Below, piece by piece: positions 8,634 through 17,269 of a DNA stretch of 64,000 bases. The stretch is from Halogranum rubrum (lineage in GTDB: Archaea > Halobacteriota > Halobacteria > Halobacteriales > Haloferacaceae), in NCBI RefSeq assembly GCF_900114455.1, contig NZ_FOTC01000006.1:1-64000 (forward strand). Direction: 5' to 3'. The stretch's first letter is position 1. Every line of letters begins with the position of its first letter. The position numbers and the translations under genes were made by a program. A model generated the notes under the pieces. That model was not told where the DNA came from. It saw only the letters and a program-made list of their open reading frames with translations, and made no database searches.

Positions 8634-8776
8634 TCGCCCACGTCGGTAGCGACCGGCTGGAACTCGTCGGTCGCGAAGGAGTAAGCCACGTACCGGCCGT
8701 AGAGCAGCTGTCCGGCGGTGGGTACGAAGTTCTGGGCGTCGTAGGAATCGACGGTGAGCTGGTGAATATTTGCAAT
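8634..8776 (-). pseudogene. Remnant of a family 5 solute-binding protein gene
   Basis: One minus-strand frame reads ANIHQLTVDSYDAQNF, then VPTAGQLLYGRYVAYSFATDEF. It lines up with the N-terminal segment of the neighbouring binding protein (QNYSWPAGRVVFAPFLKYSF, then NKDEF). The match covers about 45 residues with no start codon, no signal peptide and no downstream domain. It is therefore a leftover of a third, more divergent binding-protein gene, lying between the esterase gene and the end of the intact binding-protein gene. The remaining bases of 8573-8928 show nothing else. Confidence 0.6.
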
Positions 8777-8928
8777 GGGTCGGTTTCGAAGAATCTCTTC
8801 GACTGTTCGTTGAAGACGAAAGACGAACAGCCGAGCCGGTCGAGCGACGGTGTAGTCTCTGTCTGTCGCCGTCTCTTTGGCTCGTCTGTCGGTTCGGTCC
8901 GTCGGCTCGCTCCGGTTCGGTCGTCGAG

Positions 8929-10719
8929 TCAGTTCGGGTCGTACTGCAGGTCACCCTCGTGAACCCACCAGAACTGGGGCCACTTGACACGGCGGTTCGT
9001 GTCGTCCTCGCCGGGTTCGGTCCACTCGTCGTTCGTGGTCCACGACTGTTCGTACTTCGAGACGAGCCCGAGGAACGGCAGTTCGATGTGGTTGTGCCAC
9101 GCCGCCTGCTGGACGAACGGCCGTGCCCCCTCGTCGTCGGCCTGTTTCGCGATCTCCTCGACGGTGCTCAACGGCGTATCGAGCGTCATCTCGCCGCCGT
9201 CGCGACCGGGGATGGTCTGCGCAGACTCAGCCTTCTCGCGGTAGCCGTGACCACCGCCGATGTCCGAGGCCCACAGCTGGTAGTACAGTGGGAAGTACGG
9301 GAACGCCGAGCGCGAGCCACCGGGCAGCCAGTAGAACGAGCCCATCTTGAAGTTCCCGCCGGAGTACTGGCTGAACCAGTCGTTCGTCGGCTTGGTAGTG
9401 ACTGTGAAGTCGAAGCCGAACTCGTTGAGCTGGCTGACGACCGTCTGGGTCATCGTCGTCCAGTCGTTCCAGCCGGCCGGCGAGTAGTAGCTTCCGCCGA
9501 GGGTCTCGCCGCTATTGTCCTGCCACTTGCCGTTCTGCTTCGTGTAGCCGGCCTCTTCGAGCAGTTGCGTCGCCTTGTCGGTCTGGCTCTCGTCGACGCC
9601 GTAGGTCTCGAAGTCGTCGTACCAGTCACCGAGCCAGTACTCCTGGTCGCGCGGGGCGATGCCACAGGGGATTGGCGCAGTGAACTTCGTTCGGGGGCCG
9701 GCGTTGTCGACGATATCCTGCCGGTTGATGACGTGGGCGATCGCCTGCCGGACGGCGCGCTTGCCGAAGTCGGGGTCGTTGTGGTTGAAGACGATGCCGT
9801 AGCCCCACTTCGCCGGAATGTTGACCTCGACGACGTGGTCTGGGAACTGCTTGGCAATCTCCGGCGGCGTGAAGGAACTCGTCGCCGCGTCGACTTCCGT
9901 CCCCGACATCAGCGCCTGGTGTTGGGCGGACCCGCCACCGGTGTTCTCCAGCAGGTAGGTCTCGAAGTTGACGTTGTCGGACTTGTAGAACTCGGGGTTG
10001 CGCTCGAACTCGAAGGCCTGGCGGTCCTTGTTGACGAACCGGAACATCCCGCTCGCGACGGGGTCTTCCCACGCCCACTGGAGGAACTCGGCTTCGCCCT
10101 TGTCGAGCCACTGTTCGTGCGTCTCGGCCTTCGTGTCGACGAAGTAGTTCGTCAACTCGAAGCGAATGATGCGCGGGTTCGTCGGCCCCGAAAGCAGGAG
10201 TTTCGCCGTCTTGTCGTCGACGATTTCGAAGTCGTCGACGTAGCCGAACAGTGAACTTCCGGTCTTTTGGGCGAGTTGGAGCTGGACGTCGAGGTCCTCG
10301 GTCGTCCACTCGTCGCCGTTGCTCCACATGAGGTCGTCGCGGAACGTCAGTGTCACTTCCTCGTCGGTGATTTCGAGGTTATCCAACGCACCGTAGAGGA
10401 ACTCGTCTTTGTTGAAGGAGTACTTCAGGAACGGTGCGAACACCACACGGCCCGCGGGCCAACTGTAGTTCTGACTCGCCGAGGAGTTGAAGTGCAGGTC
10501 GACCGGGTTGCCGTCGTACGCGTTCGTAAGCGTCGCGTCGTACACTTGTCCACTCGACCCCGATGTCGCGGTGTTCGCGGTGTCGCCGCTCGACGTCCCA
10601 CCACTATCTGTGCTAGCACAGCCGGCGAGTGCAGCCACACCCGACGAGCCAGCCGCGGCCAACATCTGGCGACGGCTGATCGACTGAGCAAAATTGTCTC
10701 TGACGCTGTCTTCGGACAT
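8929..10719 (-). CDS. ABC transporter substrate-binding lipoprotein, family 5 (orphan copy)
   Basis: The 596-residue protein is a periplasmic-type binding protein of the oligopeptide/oligosaccharide family (SBP_bac_5). Its signal has a twin arginine in SRRQMLAAAGSSGVAALAGC ending in a lipobox cysteine, so it is Tat-exported and lipid-anchored. The mature part contains VTLTFRDDLMWSNGDEWTTE, typical of the family. It is a close paralogue of the protein at 21560-23359; both contain AETHEQWLDKGEAEFLQWAW. Unlike that copy it has no permease or ATPase genes beside it, and probably feeds the importer encoded at 17270-21526. In Thermotoga and Pyrococcus this transporter class carries oligosaccharides. 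The start is ATG at 10719; an open frame extends upstream without homology. A TATA-like gatttaatc lies just upstream on the minus strand. Confidence 0.9.
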   Translation of the reverse strand: MSEDSVRDNFAQSISRRQMLAAAGSSGVAALAGCASTDSGGTSSGDTANTATSGSSGQVYDATLTNAYDGNPVDLHFNSSASQNYSWPAGRVVFAPFLKYSFNKDEFLYGALDNLEITDEEVTLTFRDDLMWSNGDEWTTEDLDVQLQLAQKTGSSLFGYVDDFEIVDDKTAKLLLSGPTNPRIIRFELTNYFVDTKAETHEQWLDKGEAEFLQWAWEDPVASGMFRFVNKDRQAFEFERNPEFYKSDNVNFETYLLENTGGGSAQHQALMSGTEVDAATSSFTPPEIAKQFPDHVVEVNIPAKWGYGIVFNHNDPDFGKRAVRQAIAHVINRQDIVDNAGPRTKFTAPIPCGIAPRDQEYWLGDWYDDFETYGVDESQTDKATQLLEEAGYTKQNGKWQDNSGETLGGSYYSPAGWNDWTTMTQTVVSQLNEFGFDFTVTTKPTNDWFSQYSGGNFKMGSFYWLPGGSRSAFPYFPLYYQLWASDIGGGHGYREKAESAQTIPGRDGGEMTLDTPLSTVEEIAKQADDEGARPFVQQAAWHNHIELPFLGLVSKYEQSWTTNDEWTEPGEDDTNRRVKWPQFWWVHEGDLQYDPN

Positions 10720-10877
10720 GTCGTATTGTGTTAAAAATTGCCATAGATTAAATCTTGTGCATCGGACAAGACCCAGATACGTCCTTCCGTGCCCGTCGGA
10801 CGCGACAGCAGCACGACGCGAGTGTCGTTTTCGATGCGGTCGCTGTCGACGAACTCCGCGGTGTAGAGTCGCGACGT

Positions 10878-11804
10878 TCAGCCGAAGTTCGGGCCGGCCA
10901 CGTCGGCGTCCGCAGCCTCGCGCCACGTGTGTTCGGGAGCCCAACCCAACTCTCGTTCGGCCTTGACTGTCGTGAACGCCGAGTCGTCACCCGTGACCGG
11001 GCACGGCGGCGCGTCGTCGTAGAGTGCGTCGATCAGATCACTCGTCGCGACGCCGAGGTAGTTCTCCGCGGCGTGACAGAGATACGCCTCGTGGCCCGAG
11101 ACGTCCGCGGTCAGCGCCGCCGAGACCATCGAGACGAAATCCCGAACGTCGATGTACGACCAGAAGTTCCCCGCACCGCCGCTCGGGGACCTGCCCGCTG
11201 GCAGCGCTGCCAACTCGTCGAGGTCGAACGCCTCACGGTTGGTCGTCGCTTGGTACGCACCGGGGTACTGCACCCACGACGGCCGGATCGATGCCACCGG
11301 GACGCCATAGCGTCGGGTAGTCATGCCCGCGAGCGCCTCGCCGGTGACCTTCGAGACGCCGTAGGGGTCCTCGGGCCGTAGTGGGTGGGACTCGTCGATC
11401 GGGAGGTAGTCGGGAACGAGGAGGTTCTGTGCGAACGGGAAGCCGTACGCCGACTCACTAGACGCTTGGACGACGCGCGCACCAGCCCGGCCGGCCGCGT
11501 CGAGGACGTTGTACGTACTCAGGACGTTGTTCGCGAACACGCGGCTGCCGGCGTGGTTCGTCGGGTCGGGAATCGCCGCGAGATGGACGACGGCGTCGGG
11601 CTCGAACGTGGAGAGGAGCTCTGCCGTCTCACCTCGGTCGGTCAAGTCGACTTGGAAGAAGTCCGCGTCGTCGGGGCCGCCGTCCGCGGGGAGTCGCTGG
11701 TCCAGTCCAACGACGTCGTAGCCGTCGGCGAGCAGTCCGTCCACAGTCCACTGGCCGGCACCACCGAGCGCTCCGGTGACGACGACACTCGTACATTCGG
11801 ACAT
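10878..11804 (-). CDS. NAD-dependent epimerase/dehydratase family protein, possible uronate dehydrogenase
   Basis: The 308-residue extended short-chain dehydrogenase has [15 protein letters not shown] (glycine-rich NAD site, residues 7-21), [12 protein letters not shown], and the catalytic YxxxK in [11 protein letters not shown], with the partner serine in [10 protein letters not shown]. Uronate dehydrogenases, which oxidise glucuronate or galacturonate to aldarolactones, belong to this group and share the short length and the VHLAAI and YGVSK segments. A sugar-nucleotide epimerase is the alternative. It is divergent from the IclR regulator at 11950, and the 145 bases between them contain an operator-like palindrome. 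The context favours uronic acid breakdown. Start ATG at 11804; the upstream open frame is arginine-rich and not credible. Confidence 0.75.
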   Translation of the reverse strand: MSECTSVVVTGALGGAGQWTVDGLLADGYDVVGLDQRLPADGGPDDADFFQVDLTDRGETAELLSTFEPDAVVHLAAIPDPTNHAGSRVFANNVLSTYNVLDAAGRAGARVVQASSESAYGFPFAQNLLVPDYLPIDESHPLRPEDPYGVSKVTGEALAGMTTRRYGVPVASIRPSWVQYPGAYQATTNREAFDLDELAALPAGRSPSGGAGNFWSYIDVRDFVSMVSAALTADVSGHEAYLCHAAENYLGVATSDLIDALYDDAPPCPVTGDDSAFTTVKAERELGWAPEHTWREAADADVAGPNFG

Positions 11805-11902
11805 CACACCTGTACGGACGGCGAACAGCCACTTGAACCCACGGAACCGAGCGACTGCGTCACGTCGTCGTCGACGAACGGCGGTCACTGTGACGACATC
11901 CT

Positions 11903-11919
11903 GTTCTCTAAACCAGAAC
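11903..11919. promoter_or_regulatory. 17-bp palindromic operator candidate (site 1)
   Basis: GTTCTCTAAACCAGAAC forms GTTCT-N7-AGAAC. It ends where the TATA-like gtttatcg begins, about 31 bases before the IclR ATG. A protein bound here would overlap the BRE/TATA region, which fits autoregulation and control of the divergent epimerase gene. Confidence 0.7.
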
Positions 11920-11949
11920 GTTTATCGCCTTGAAGTGCTAGTCAATAGC

Positions 11950-12705
11950 ATGGACGCCAAGCACCCGGTGCGAACCACCGAGAAGACACTCCTGCTGATA
12001 GAGCAACTGATGGAGGCAGGTCCGTGTGGAGTGACGGAACTGTCGAATCGGCTCGACATAGGGAAGAGCGCCGTCCACAACCACCTGACGACGCTCCAGA
12101 GTCACGGCTACGTGCTGAAGACCGACGGCGAGTACCGCCTCGGGCTGAAGTTCCTCGAAATCGGCGGTCACATCCGAAAGTCGATGGAGCTCTACGAGGT
12201 CGCCGAGCCCGAGGTCAAGTCTTTGGCCGCCGAGACGGGCGAACTCGCCAACCTGCTCGTCGAGGAACGGGGACTGGGCGTGTATCTCATGCGGGCGAAG
12301 GGTGACGACGCCGTCGACCTCGACACTTACGCCGGCCTGCGGACGAACCTTCACACGACCGCACTCGGCAAGGCCATCCTCGCCAACCTCCCGAAGTCGC
12401 GCGTCGAAGAGATCATCGACCACCGCGGGTTGGAGCAGAAGACGCCGAAGAGTATCGGGACACGTGAGGAACTGTACGACGTTCTCGACGACGTCCGCGA
12501 ACGCGGCTACGCTATCGACGACGGCGAACGACTAGAGGGACTGCGCTGTCTTGCCGCCCCGGTCAAGGCCTCGTCGGGCGAGGTGTTGGGTGCGATCAGC
12601 GTCTCGGCCCCCGCGAGCCGCGTCAGCGACGAGGACCTCTACGAGGCGCTCCCCGAACGTGTCCTCAGCGCCGCTAACGTCGTCGAACTCAACATCAACT
12701 ACTGA
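11950..12705 (+). CDS. IclR family transcriptional regulator (copy 1)
   Basis: The 251-residue protein has an N-terminal winged helix-turn-helix (about 8-70, recognition helix [11 protein letters not shown]) and a C-terminal IclR effector-binding domain (about 80-250, with [11 protein letters not shown] and GLRCLAAPV). Such regulators sense sugar acids or aromatic acids; in Haloferax volcanii an IclR protein (XacR) controls the xylose/arabinose pathway. The start is ATG 11950 because a TATA-like element near 11919-11926 leaves no room for a leader, and the upstream open frame is not conserved in character. The operator-like palindrome at 11903-11919 abuts its promoter, and two variants lie behind the gene. 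Copy 2 at 38029-38790 has an identical recognition helix. Confidence 0.92.
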   Translation: MDAKHPVRTTEKTLLLIEQLMEAGPCGVTELSNRLDIGKSAVHNHLTTLQSHGYVLKTDGEYRLGLKFLEIGGHIRKSMELYEVAEPEVKSLAAETGELANLLVEERGLGVYLMRAKGDDAVDLDTYAGLRTNLHTTALGKAILANLPKSRVEEIIDHRGLEQKTPKSIGTREELYDVLDDVRERGYAIDDGERLEGLRCLAAPVKASSGEVLGAISVSAPASRVSDEDLYEALPERVLSAANVVELNINY

Positions 12706-12709
12706 ACTC

Positions 12710-12730
12710 TGTTTTCTATTTCAGAAAACA
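12710..12730. promoter_or_regulatory. Inverted repeat, variant of the 17-bp operator (site 2)
   Basis: TGTTTTCT (12710-12717), a 5-base spacer, and AGAAAACA (12723-12730) form a perfect repeat four bases behind the IclR stop codon. Bases 12711-12727 match 14 of 17 positions of the site at 35671. It could be an operator or, as a stem followed by no U-run, a weak terminator. Confidence 0.55.
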
Positions 12731-12844
12731 CCGCTCGGACAGGGAGACGGCGTTCTGCTCACACCCACCGCCTGTTCTGTTCTCTACACAGCCCCCGTTA
12801 CAAACCTAACAGTGTAATCTTCTGCTGACGAACGGTTCCTCGGT

Positions 12845-12861
12845 GTTCTGATATAGAGAAA
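12845..12861. promoter_or_regulatory. 17-bp operator candidate (site 3)
   Basis: GTTCTGATATAGAGAAA, whose reverse complement TTTCTCTATATCAGAAC fits the motif seen at 11903, 35451 and 35671. No intact promoter is evident beside it. The only gene it could serve in this orientation is the broken SDR/mannonate dehydratase remnant, so it may be a relic. Confidence 0.5.
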
Positions 12862-12982
12862 TTCGTTCTCGCCGTCACGGCGTGACGGTATCTGCGTCAC
12901 GGCTGGTGGCGGCTCGTGACGAGTACGGTGGTCGGTGTGTCGAACCTGCGGCCCAATACGGGTCGCAAGGAGGAGAGCGGCG

Positions 12983-13145
12983 TCAGTCCGACGTCGTATC
13001 CCCTTCGCTACTGGTCGCCCGTGCCCAGCCGTAGGCCTGCCAGCCGCCGTCGGCGTAGAGCACCTCACTGGTCACGAAGCCGGTCTGCGCGACTTCGTCG
13101 GCGCGCTTCTGTGAGCGAGAGTTGACGACGACGTTCGCACCCATC
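12983..13145 (-). pseudogene. Fragment of an SDR dehydrogenase gene with large internal deletion
   Basis: The minus-strand frame gives MGANVVVNSRSQKRADEVA, the second beta strand and helix of a short-chain dehydrogenase, joined directly to QTGFVTSEVLYADGGWQAYG, the C-terminal end of the same fold. The stop codon is at 12983-12985. The NAD glycine motif and the catalytic tyrosine/lysine are missing, so it cannot be active. In uronate pathways an SDR of this type reduces fructuronate to mannonate and sits beside mannonate dehydratase, whose fragment adjoins here. Confidence 0.65.
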
Positions 13146-13469
13146 GCCGAGGAAGTACTCGAGGTTCGACCAGAGTTCGCCTTCGCTGATGTCGACGGGG
13201 TAGTCGGGTGCGCGTTCGGACTGCTCGTGGCAGTAAGCGGTCGTCCGCGAACCGCCCCGCAACGGAACCGAGCCGGCGGTGTGAATCACGCCGCCGGGGT
13301 TCTCCGTCCAGACCCAACGAGTAGATGCCGATGCCGATGTCGATGCGACCCATGTTCCGGAGCAGTCGCTCGACGGTCGCGATCTCCTCGTCACGGTCCT
13401 CCCGACCGAGCACAGTCTTCGTCGTCGGTCGGTTCTCGGCTACTCGCTCGGGTGGCGGGTCGGCCGTGG
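13146..13469 (-). pseudogene. Frameshifted internal fragment of mannonate dehydratase (UxuA-like)
   Basis: Two minus-strand frames carry successive parts of the enzyme. One reads LGREDRDEEIATVERLLRNM, matching the LxGRDEEI...LRxxGRAGI segment of mannonate dehydratases. After a frameshift near 13290-13310 another frame gives VPLRGGSRTTAY and then PVDISEGELWSNLEYFL, matching the SVPxRGGS and SEExLWxxxEYFL segments. It then fuses to the SDR fragment near 13145. Both ends of the gene and the metal site are missing. Recognition is from memory of the UxuA family; a translated search would confirm it. Confidence 0.6.
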
Positions 13470-13925
13470 TCAGCTCATCCGCGTGGTCACGTAGCCCGGG
13501 AAGTTGAGGATGAGTCGTTGGGTCGTGTCGCCGAAGACGGCCTTCCCCGTCGGCGACCGCGGGTTGCCGAGCGTGAAGACGTGGTCACAGTCGTGTTCCT
13601 CGGCGATGTCGACGATGTGGTCGGCCGTCCGCTCCTCGACCACGTCGGCGACGATGGTCCACTCGACGTCCATGTCAGCCAGCGCGTCGTTCGCGAGTTC
13701 GCGGGCGAACGTGAACGCGACGCCGAGCGCCTGGTCGTCGCCGTACTCTCGGTTCTCCACTCGCCCGATCTCGTCGAGCGTCTCGGCGGTCTCTTCGTAC
13801 TGTTCTGTGGTCAGCGGCGAGTAGAGCACGAGTTCGCTGTCTGCGCCCTTCGCGTACATGGCTGCCTCACGGAGCAAGTCGGCACAGGCGTCTCTGTCCT
13901 CTAATACGACGAGTGCGTCCTCCAT
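13470..13925 (-). CDS. UspA-type universal stress protein
   Basis: The 151-residue single-domain protein opens EDALVVLEDRDACADLLREA and has the long middle helix with ARELANDALADMDVEWTI and ADHIVDIAEEHDCDHVFTLG. The usual ATP-binding loop GxxG(9)G(S/T) is only partly kept (LGNPRSPTGKAVFGDTTQRL), which still offers G, T and R positions. Universal stress proteins bind ATP and modulate other proteins under stress. It has its own start (ATG 13925) and appears unrelated to sugar use. Its end runs into the decayed mannonate dehydratase fragment, so the deletion stopped at this gene. Confidence 0.8.
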   Translation of the reverse strand: MEDALVVLEDRDACADLLREAAMYAKGADSELVLYSPLTTEQYEETAETLDEIGRVENREYGDDQALGVAFTFARELANDALADMDVEWTIVADVVEERTADHIVDIAEEHDCDHVFTLGNPRSPTGKAVFGDTTQRLILNFPGYVTTRMS

Positions 13926-14102
13926 ATCCCCGTGTTCGACAGCCCCCTATATAATTACTCGGTGATTCACGGGGAGTCGAGTCCGAAAAAGTCGTCGTCG
14001 GGGTGGAAACCGTCGTGGTGAGGTGGCGTGACTGGGGGTGCCGGCGCGGGACTGTCGCCGACGGGGTGGTGTGTCGGTCGTGCGTCACGCGGTCGGTCGT
14101 AC

Positions 14103-15551
14103 TCAGTAGTTGTCGTAGACGGTCTTCTCGATGGTGTAGAAGTCGAGGCCAGCGTCGCCCTGTTCGCGCCACGTCTCCGAGGAGGAGCGCTTGAAGCCGC
14201 CGAACGGGACGTGGAGTTCGAGACCGGTCGTCTTCTCGTTGACTTTCACGACGCCGGCTTCCGCCTCGTCGACGAAGCGGTTCGCTTCGGTGTGGTCGTC
14301 GGTGACGACACTGGCCGAGAGACCGTAGTCCACGTCGTTGGTGACGGCGAGTCCCTCCTCGAAGTCGCTGACCTTCAGCACGGCGACGACCGGGCCGAAG
14401 ACCTCCTCTTGGGCGATTCGCATGTCACTCTCGACGTCGGTGAAGACGGTGGGTTCGACGTAGTAGCCCTCCTCGACCGCCTCACCTTCGGGTCGGCCGC
14501 CACCTGCGGCGAGTGTCGCGCCCTCGTCTTTCGCGATTTCGATGTAGTCGAGTGTCCCCTCGAGTTCGCTCTCGCTGGCCTGCGGCCCCATCTCGTGGTC
14601 GTTGCCGGGGCCGACGTCGATGGACTCCGCTCGGTCGACGAGTTCCGCGACGAAGTCGTCGTAGACGTCCTCGTGGACGATGGCGCGCGAACAGCCGGTA
14701 CACGACTGGCCTGTCGTCCCGAAGGCGCCGGTGGCGACGATGTCGGCCGCCTCGGCGGGGTCGGCCGAGTCGGTGACGAGCGTCGGGTTCTTCCCGCCGA
14801 GTTCGGTCTGGACGCGCTTGCCCGCGTCGGTCGCCTGTTCGTAGACCATCTCGCCGACGTGACTGCTACCGGTGAAGGAGACGGCGTCGGTGCCTTCGTT
14901 CTCGATAAACTCGTTGCCGACCGTGCTGCCGGGGCCGGTCACCACGTTCAACACGCCGTCGGGCAGACCCGCCTCATCGAGTGCCTCGGCTACGTCGAGG
15001 ACGACACCCGGGGCCTGCGACGCCGGCTTCAGGACGACCGTGTTACCCGCGGCCAGCGCCGGCGCGAGCTTCCAGACCGGGATGGCGATTGGGTAGTTCC
15101 ACGGCGTAACCAGGGCGGCGACGCCGACGGGCTCTTGGCGGATGTAGAGGTTCTTCCGGCGCCCGCTCGGCGACTTCGTCGTCCCGCCGAGGTCGGCGGC
15201 TTTGGTGGCGAAGTAGTGGAAGATGTCGATGGCGCGCTGGACCTCACCGGCCGCTTCGGGGCGCGCTTTGCCCTCTTCGGCCACCAGCGAGTCGGTCAGT
15301 TCCTCTTTCCGCTCTTGGAGGATAGTCCCCGCCTCTCGGAGGATACGGCCGCGCTCCGGTCCGGGTGTCGTCGCCCAGTCGTCTTGGGCGTCGACGGCGG
15401 CGTCGACCGCCTCGGCCGCGTCGGCGGCGCTGGACTGTTGGTAGCGCGCGACGACTTCGCTCGGGTTCGCGGGGTTCTCGACGTCGATGGTCTCGCCCGT
15501 CTCCGAGGAGACCCACTCTCCGTTCACGTAGTTGGCTCTCGTCTCTGTCAT
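14103..15551 (-). CDS. xacF: Aldehyde dehydrogenase, probable alpha-ketoglutarate semialdehyde dehydrogenase (copy 1)
   Basis: The 482-residue protein carries the ALDH superfamily features: [20 protein letters not shown], the active-site glutamate in TELGGKNP, and the catalytic cysteine in [10 protein letters not shown]. It matches the haloarchaeal enzyme that oxidises 2,5-dioxopentanoate to 2-oxoglutarate, the last step of oxidative xylose/arabinose breakdown (XacF in Haloferax). It is divergent from the xylose dehydrogenase gene across 114 bases, which supports this role. Start ATG 15551; a GTG at 15566 is also in frame. A second copy of nearly the same length lies at 62534-63985, so the two may serve different substrates or inducers. 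Confidence 0.85.
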   Translation of the reverse strand: MTETRANYVNGEWVSSETGETIDVENPANPSEVVARYQQSSAADAAEAVDAAVDAQDDWATTPGPERGRILREAGTILQERKEELTDSLVAEEGKARPEAAGEVQRAIDIFHYFATKAADLGGTTKSPSGRRKNLYIRQEPVGVAALVTPWNYPIAIPVWKLAPALAAGNTVVLKPASQAPGVVLDVAEALDEAGLPDGVLNVVTGPGSTVGNEFIENEGTDAVSFTGSSHVGEMVYEQATDAGKRVQTELGGKNPTLVTDSADPAEAADIVATGAFGTTGQSCTGCSRAIVHEDVYDDFVAELVDRAESIDVGPGNDHEMGPQASESELEGTLDYIEIAKDEGATLAAGGGRPEGEAVEEGYYVEPTVFTDVESDMRIAQEEVFGPVVAVLKVSDFEEGLAVTNDVDYGLSASVVTDDHTEANRFVDEAEAGVVKVNEKTTGLELHVPFGGFKRSSSETWREQGDAGLDFYTIEKTVYDNY

Positions 15552-15665
15552 CAGCCACGTGTTCACGGTTCACGCATACTACTCTTACGGTTCCCCAACT
15601 ACCTGCCGACTGCGACTCTCACCCCGTCCACTACACTTTTGCCACTCGCCGAGTACCCTCGTAGT

Positions 15666-16763
15666 ATGTCACTCGACGACCTACTGCAGGGTGTCCGCGC
15701 CCGTGACTGGGAAGCACTGGACTCCGGAACGCTCAGACTCGCCATCGTCGGCCTCGGCTGGTGGACCCGTCAACAGGCGATTCCGGCCATCCAGAACTCG
15801 AAGTTCTGTGAAGCGACCGTCGCCGTCAGCAGCAGCCACGAGAAAGCCGGCGAGACCGTGGCGGCGACACCGACAATCACGACCGGCCTCACCTACGACG
15901 AGTTCGTCGAGGGTGAGGCCACTGACGAATACGACGCCGTCTACATCTGTACGCCGAACGCACTCCATCTCCCCTACGTCGCCGCGGCCGCCGAACACGG
16001 TAAAGCCGTCCTCTGTGAGAAGCCCGTCGAGGCGACGCTCGAACGCGCCGAGGAACTCGTCGACACAGCCGAAGATGTGCCGCTGATGGTCGCCTACCGG
16101 ATGCAGACCGACCCGCAGGTACGACTGATGCGGGATCTCGTCGCCGAGGGGGCCATCGGCGATCCGGTGGCCGTCCACGGCCACATGGGCCAGCAGATGC
16201 TCGACGTCGTCTCCGGGGACCCCGACCAGTGGCGGCTGAACCCCGACCTCGCGGGCTACGGCGCGACCGTGATGGACCTCGGCATCTACCCGCTCAACAC
16301 CGCGCGGTTCGTCCTCGGGGCCGACCCGGTGAGCGTGACCGCCCAGATGCACTCCGAGGACGAGGCGTTCCGCGACGTCCCCGACCAACACGCCACGTTC
16401 ACTATCCAGTTCGACGACGGCACCTACGCTGCCTGTACGGCGAGCCAGCACTCGCATCTCTCGGGGCATCTCCGACTCGTCGGTACCGAGGGTGAACTCC
16501 TGCTGGAACCGACGTTCCTCGGCGAGTCGCCACAGACGTTGACCTACCGGACGCTCGACGGCCGCGAGGTCGAACTCGACGACGGCCGTCGCGACGTCTT
16601 TGCCGACGAGATGACCGAGGAGTTCGACTACTTCGCCGACCACGTCCTGCGAGACGAGCCACTGACGCCCGACGGCGACCACGCGCTCGTCGACATGCGT
16701 TCGCTCGCTGCGATCTACGAGGCAGCCGAGACCGGTCAGGAAGTCACGCTCGACTCGCTGTGA
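15666..16763 (+). CDS. D-xylose 1-dehydrogenase (Gfo/Idh/MocA family, haloarchaeal XDH type)
   Basis: The 365-residue protein has a short N-terminal extension ([19 protein letters not shown]) before the Rossmann strand [19 protein letters not shown], then LCEKPVEAT with the family lysine, and [21 protein letters not shown] in the substrate domain. This extension and these motifs are those of the haloarchaeal xylose dehydrogenase characterised in Haloarcula and Haloferax, which oxidises xylose to xylonolactone with NADP+. It opens the oxidative pentose pathway completed by the dehydratases at 30444 and 31871 and the aldehyde dehydrogenases. Start ATG 15666; a much longer open frame upstream is antisense to the aldehyde dehydrogenase gene and not real. 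Confidence 0.9.
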   Translation: MSLDDLLQGVRARDWEALDSGTLRLAIVGLGWWTRQQAIPAIQNSKFCEATVAVSSSHEKAGETVAATPTITTGLTYDEFVEGEATDEYDAVYICTPNALHLPYVAAAAEHGKAVLCEKPVEATLERAEELVDTAEDVPLMVAYRMQTDPQVRLMRDLVAEGAIGDPVAVHGHMGQQMLDVVSGDPDQWRLNPDLAGYGATVMDLGIYPLNTARFVLGADPVSVTAQMHSEDEAFRDVPDQHATFTIQFDDGTYAACTASQHSHLSGHLRLVGTEGELLLEPTFLGESPQTLTYRTLDGREVELDDGRRDVFADEMTEEFDYFADHVLRDEPLTPDGDHALVDMRSLAAIYEAAETGQEVTLDSL

Positions 16764-16812
16764 GCGGTCCGAACCGATCGGAACGGGTTGTCTTGGCTCT
16801 GCGAAACGCGTC

Positions 16813-17163
16813 CTACGAACTGCCCTGTCGTTCGAGAATCTCGACCAGTTGATTGGCGAACTCGACCGTCCGGGTAGGAAGGCCGTATCTATCCGTCGAC
16901 ATATCGTAGTCGGCGAGTTCCGAGACCATCTCCTCGGTGTGTGACATGGTCGTCACCACCTCACGAACGTCGATTTCGAGGACGCCGTCGTCCGTATCCA
17001 GCCACGGCTGGGCCTGTTGTTTGTCGTCGTACTCGATGACGTACGTCTCGCCGCCGACAGCGTCGACGATGTCGTCGACGGTGCCGACCTCGATACGGGT
17101 GCCGTCGTCCTCACTGACCAAAAAGAGGGTGTCGTCCACGCACTCCGGAGTGTACCGTGTCAT
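16813..17163 (-). CDS. Conserved-looking haloarchaeal hypothetical protein, 116 aa
   Basis: The product is acidic (many Asp and Glu) and soluble, beginning MTRYTPECVDDTLFLVSEDD, with ETYVIEYDDKQQAQPW in the middle and a helical end VEFANQLVEILERQGSS. I recognise no domain. Its composition is that of a real haloarchaeal protein. It lies tail to tail with the xylose dehydrogenase gene. The start codon is buried in the palindrome CATAGT-ATCG-ACTATG at 17161-17176, which could let the protein or another regulator control its own translation or transcription. The start at 17163 was chosen because the upstream frame is arginine/serine-rich shadow sequence. Confidence 0.7.
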   Translation of the reverse strand: MTRYTPECVDDTLFLVSEDDGTRIEVGTVDDIVDAVGGETYVIEYDDKQQAQPWLDTDDGVLEIDVREVVTTMSHTEEMVSELADYDMSTDRYGLPTRTVEFANQLVEILERQGSS

Positions 17164-17176
17164 AGTATCGACTATG
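17161..17176. promoter_or_regulatory. Palindrome over a start codon
   Basis: CATAGT (17161-17166), ATCG, ACTATG (17171-17176). The left arm contains the start codon of the 116-residue gene read on the minus strand. Candidate operator at the transcription or translation start. Confidence 0.45.
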
Positions 17177-17269
17177 CTAGTGTGGGTAGTAATAGCTTGT
17201 CGGTGTCTCGGTGCGATGGCGATTCGGCTACTGGCCGAAATCAGGGCGAGAAAGAGAGCGGCCGCGCGC

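Noticed and set aside
14028-15665. A plus-strand open frame running into the xylose dehydrogenase gene, making a 911-residue protein
   Set aside because: It is antisense to the aldehyde dehydrogenase gene, and its N-terminal 546 residues have no protein character; the xylose dehydrogenase begins at ATG 15666 with the family's known N-terminal extension.
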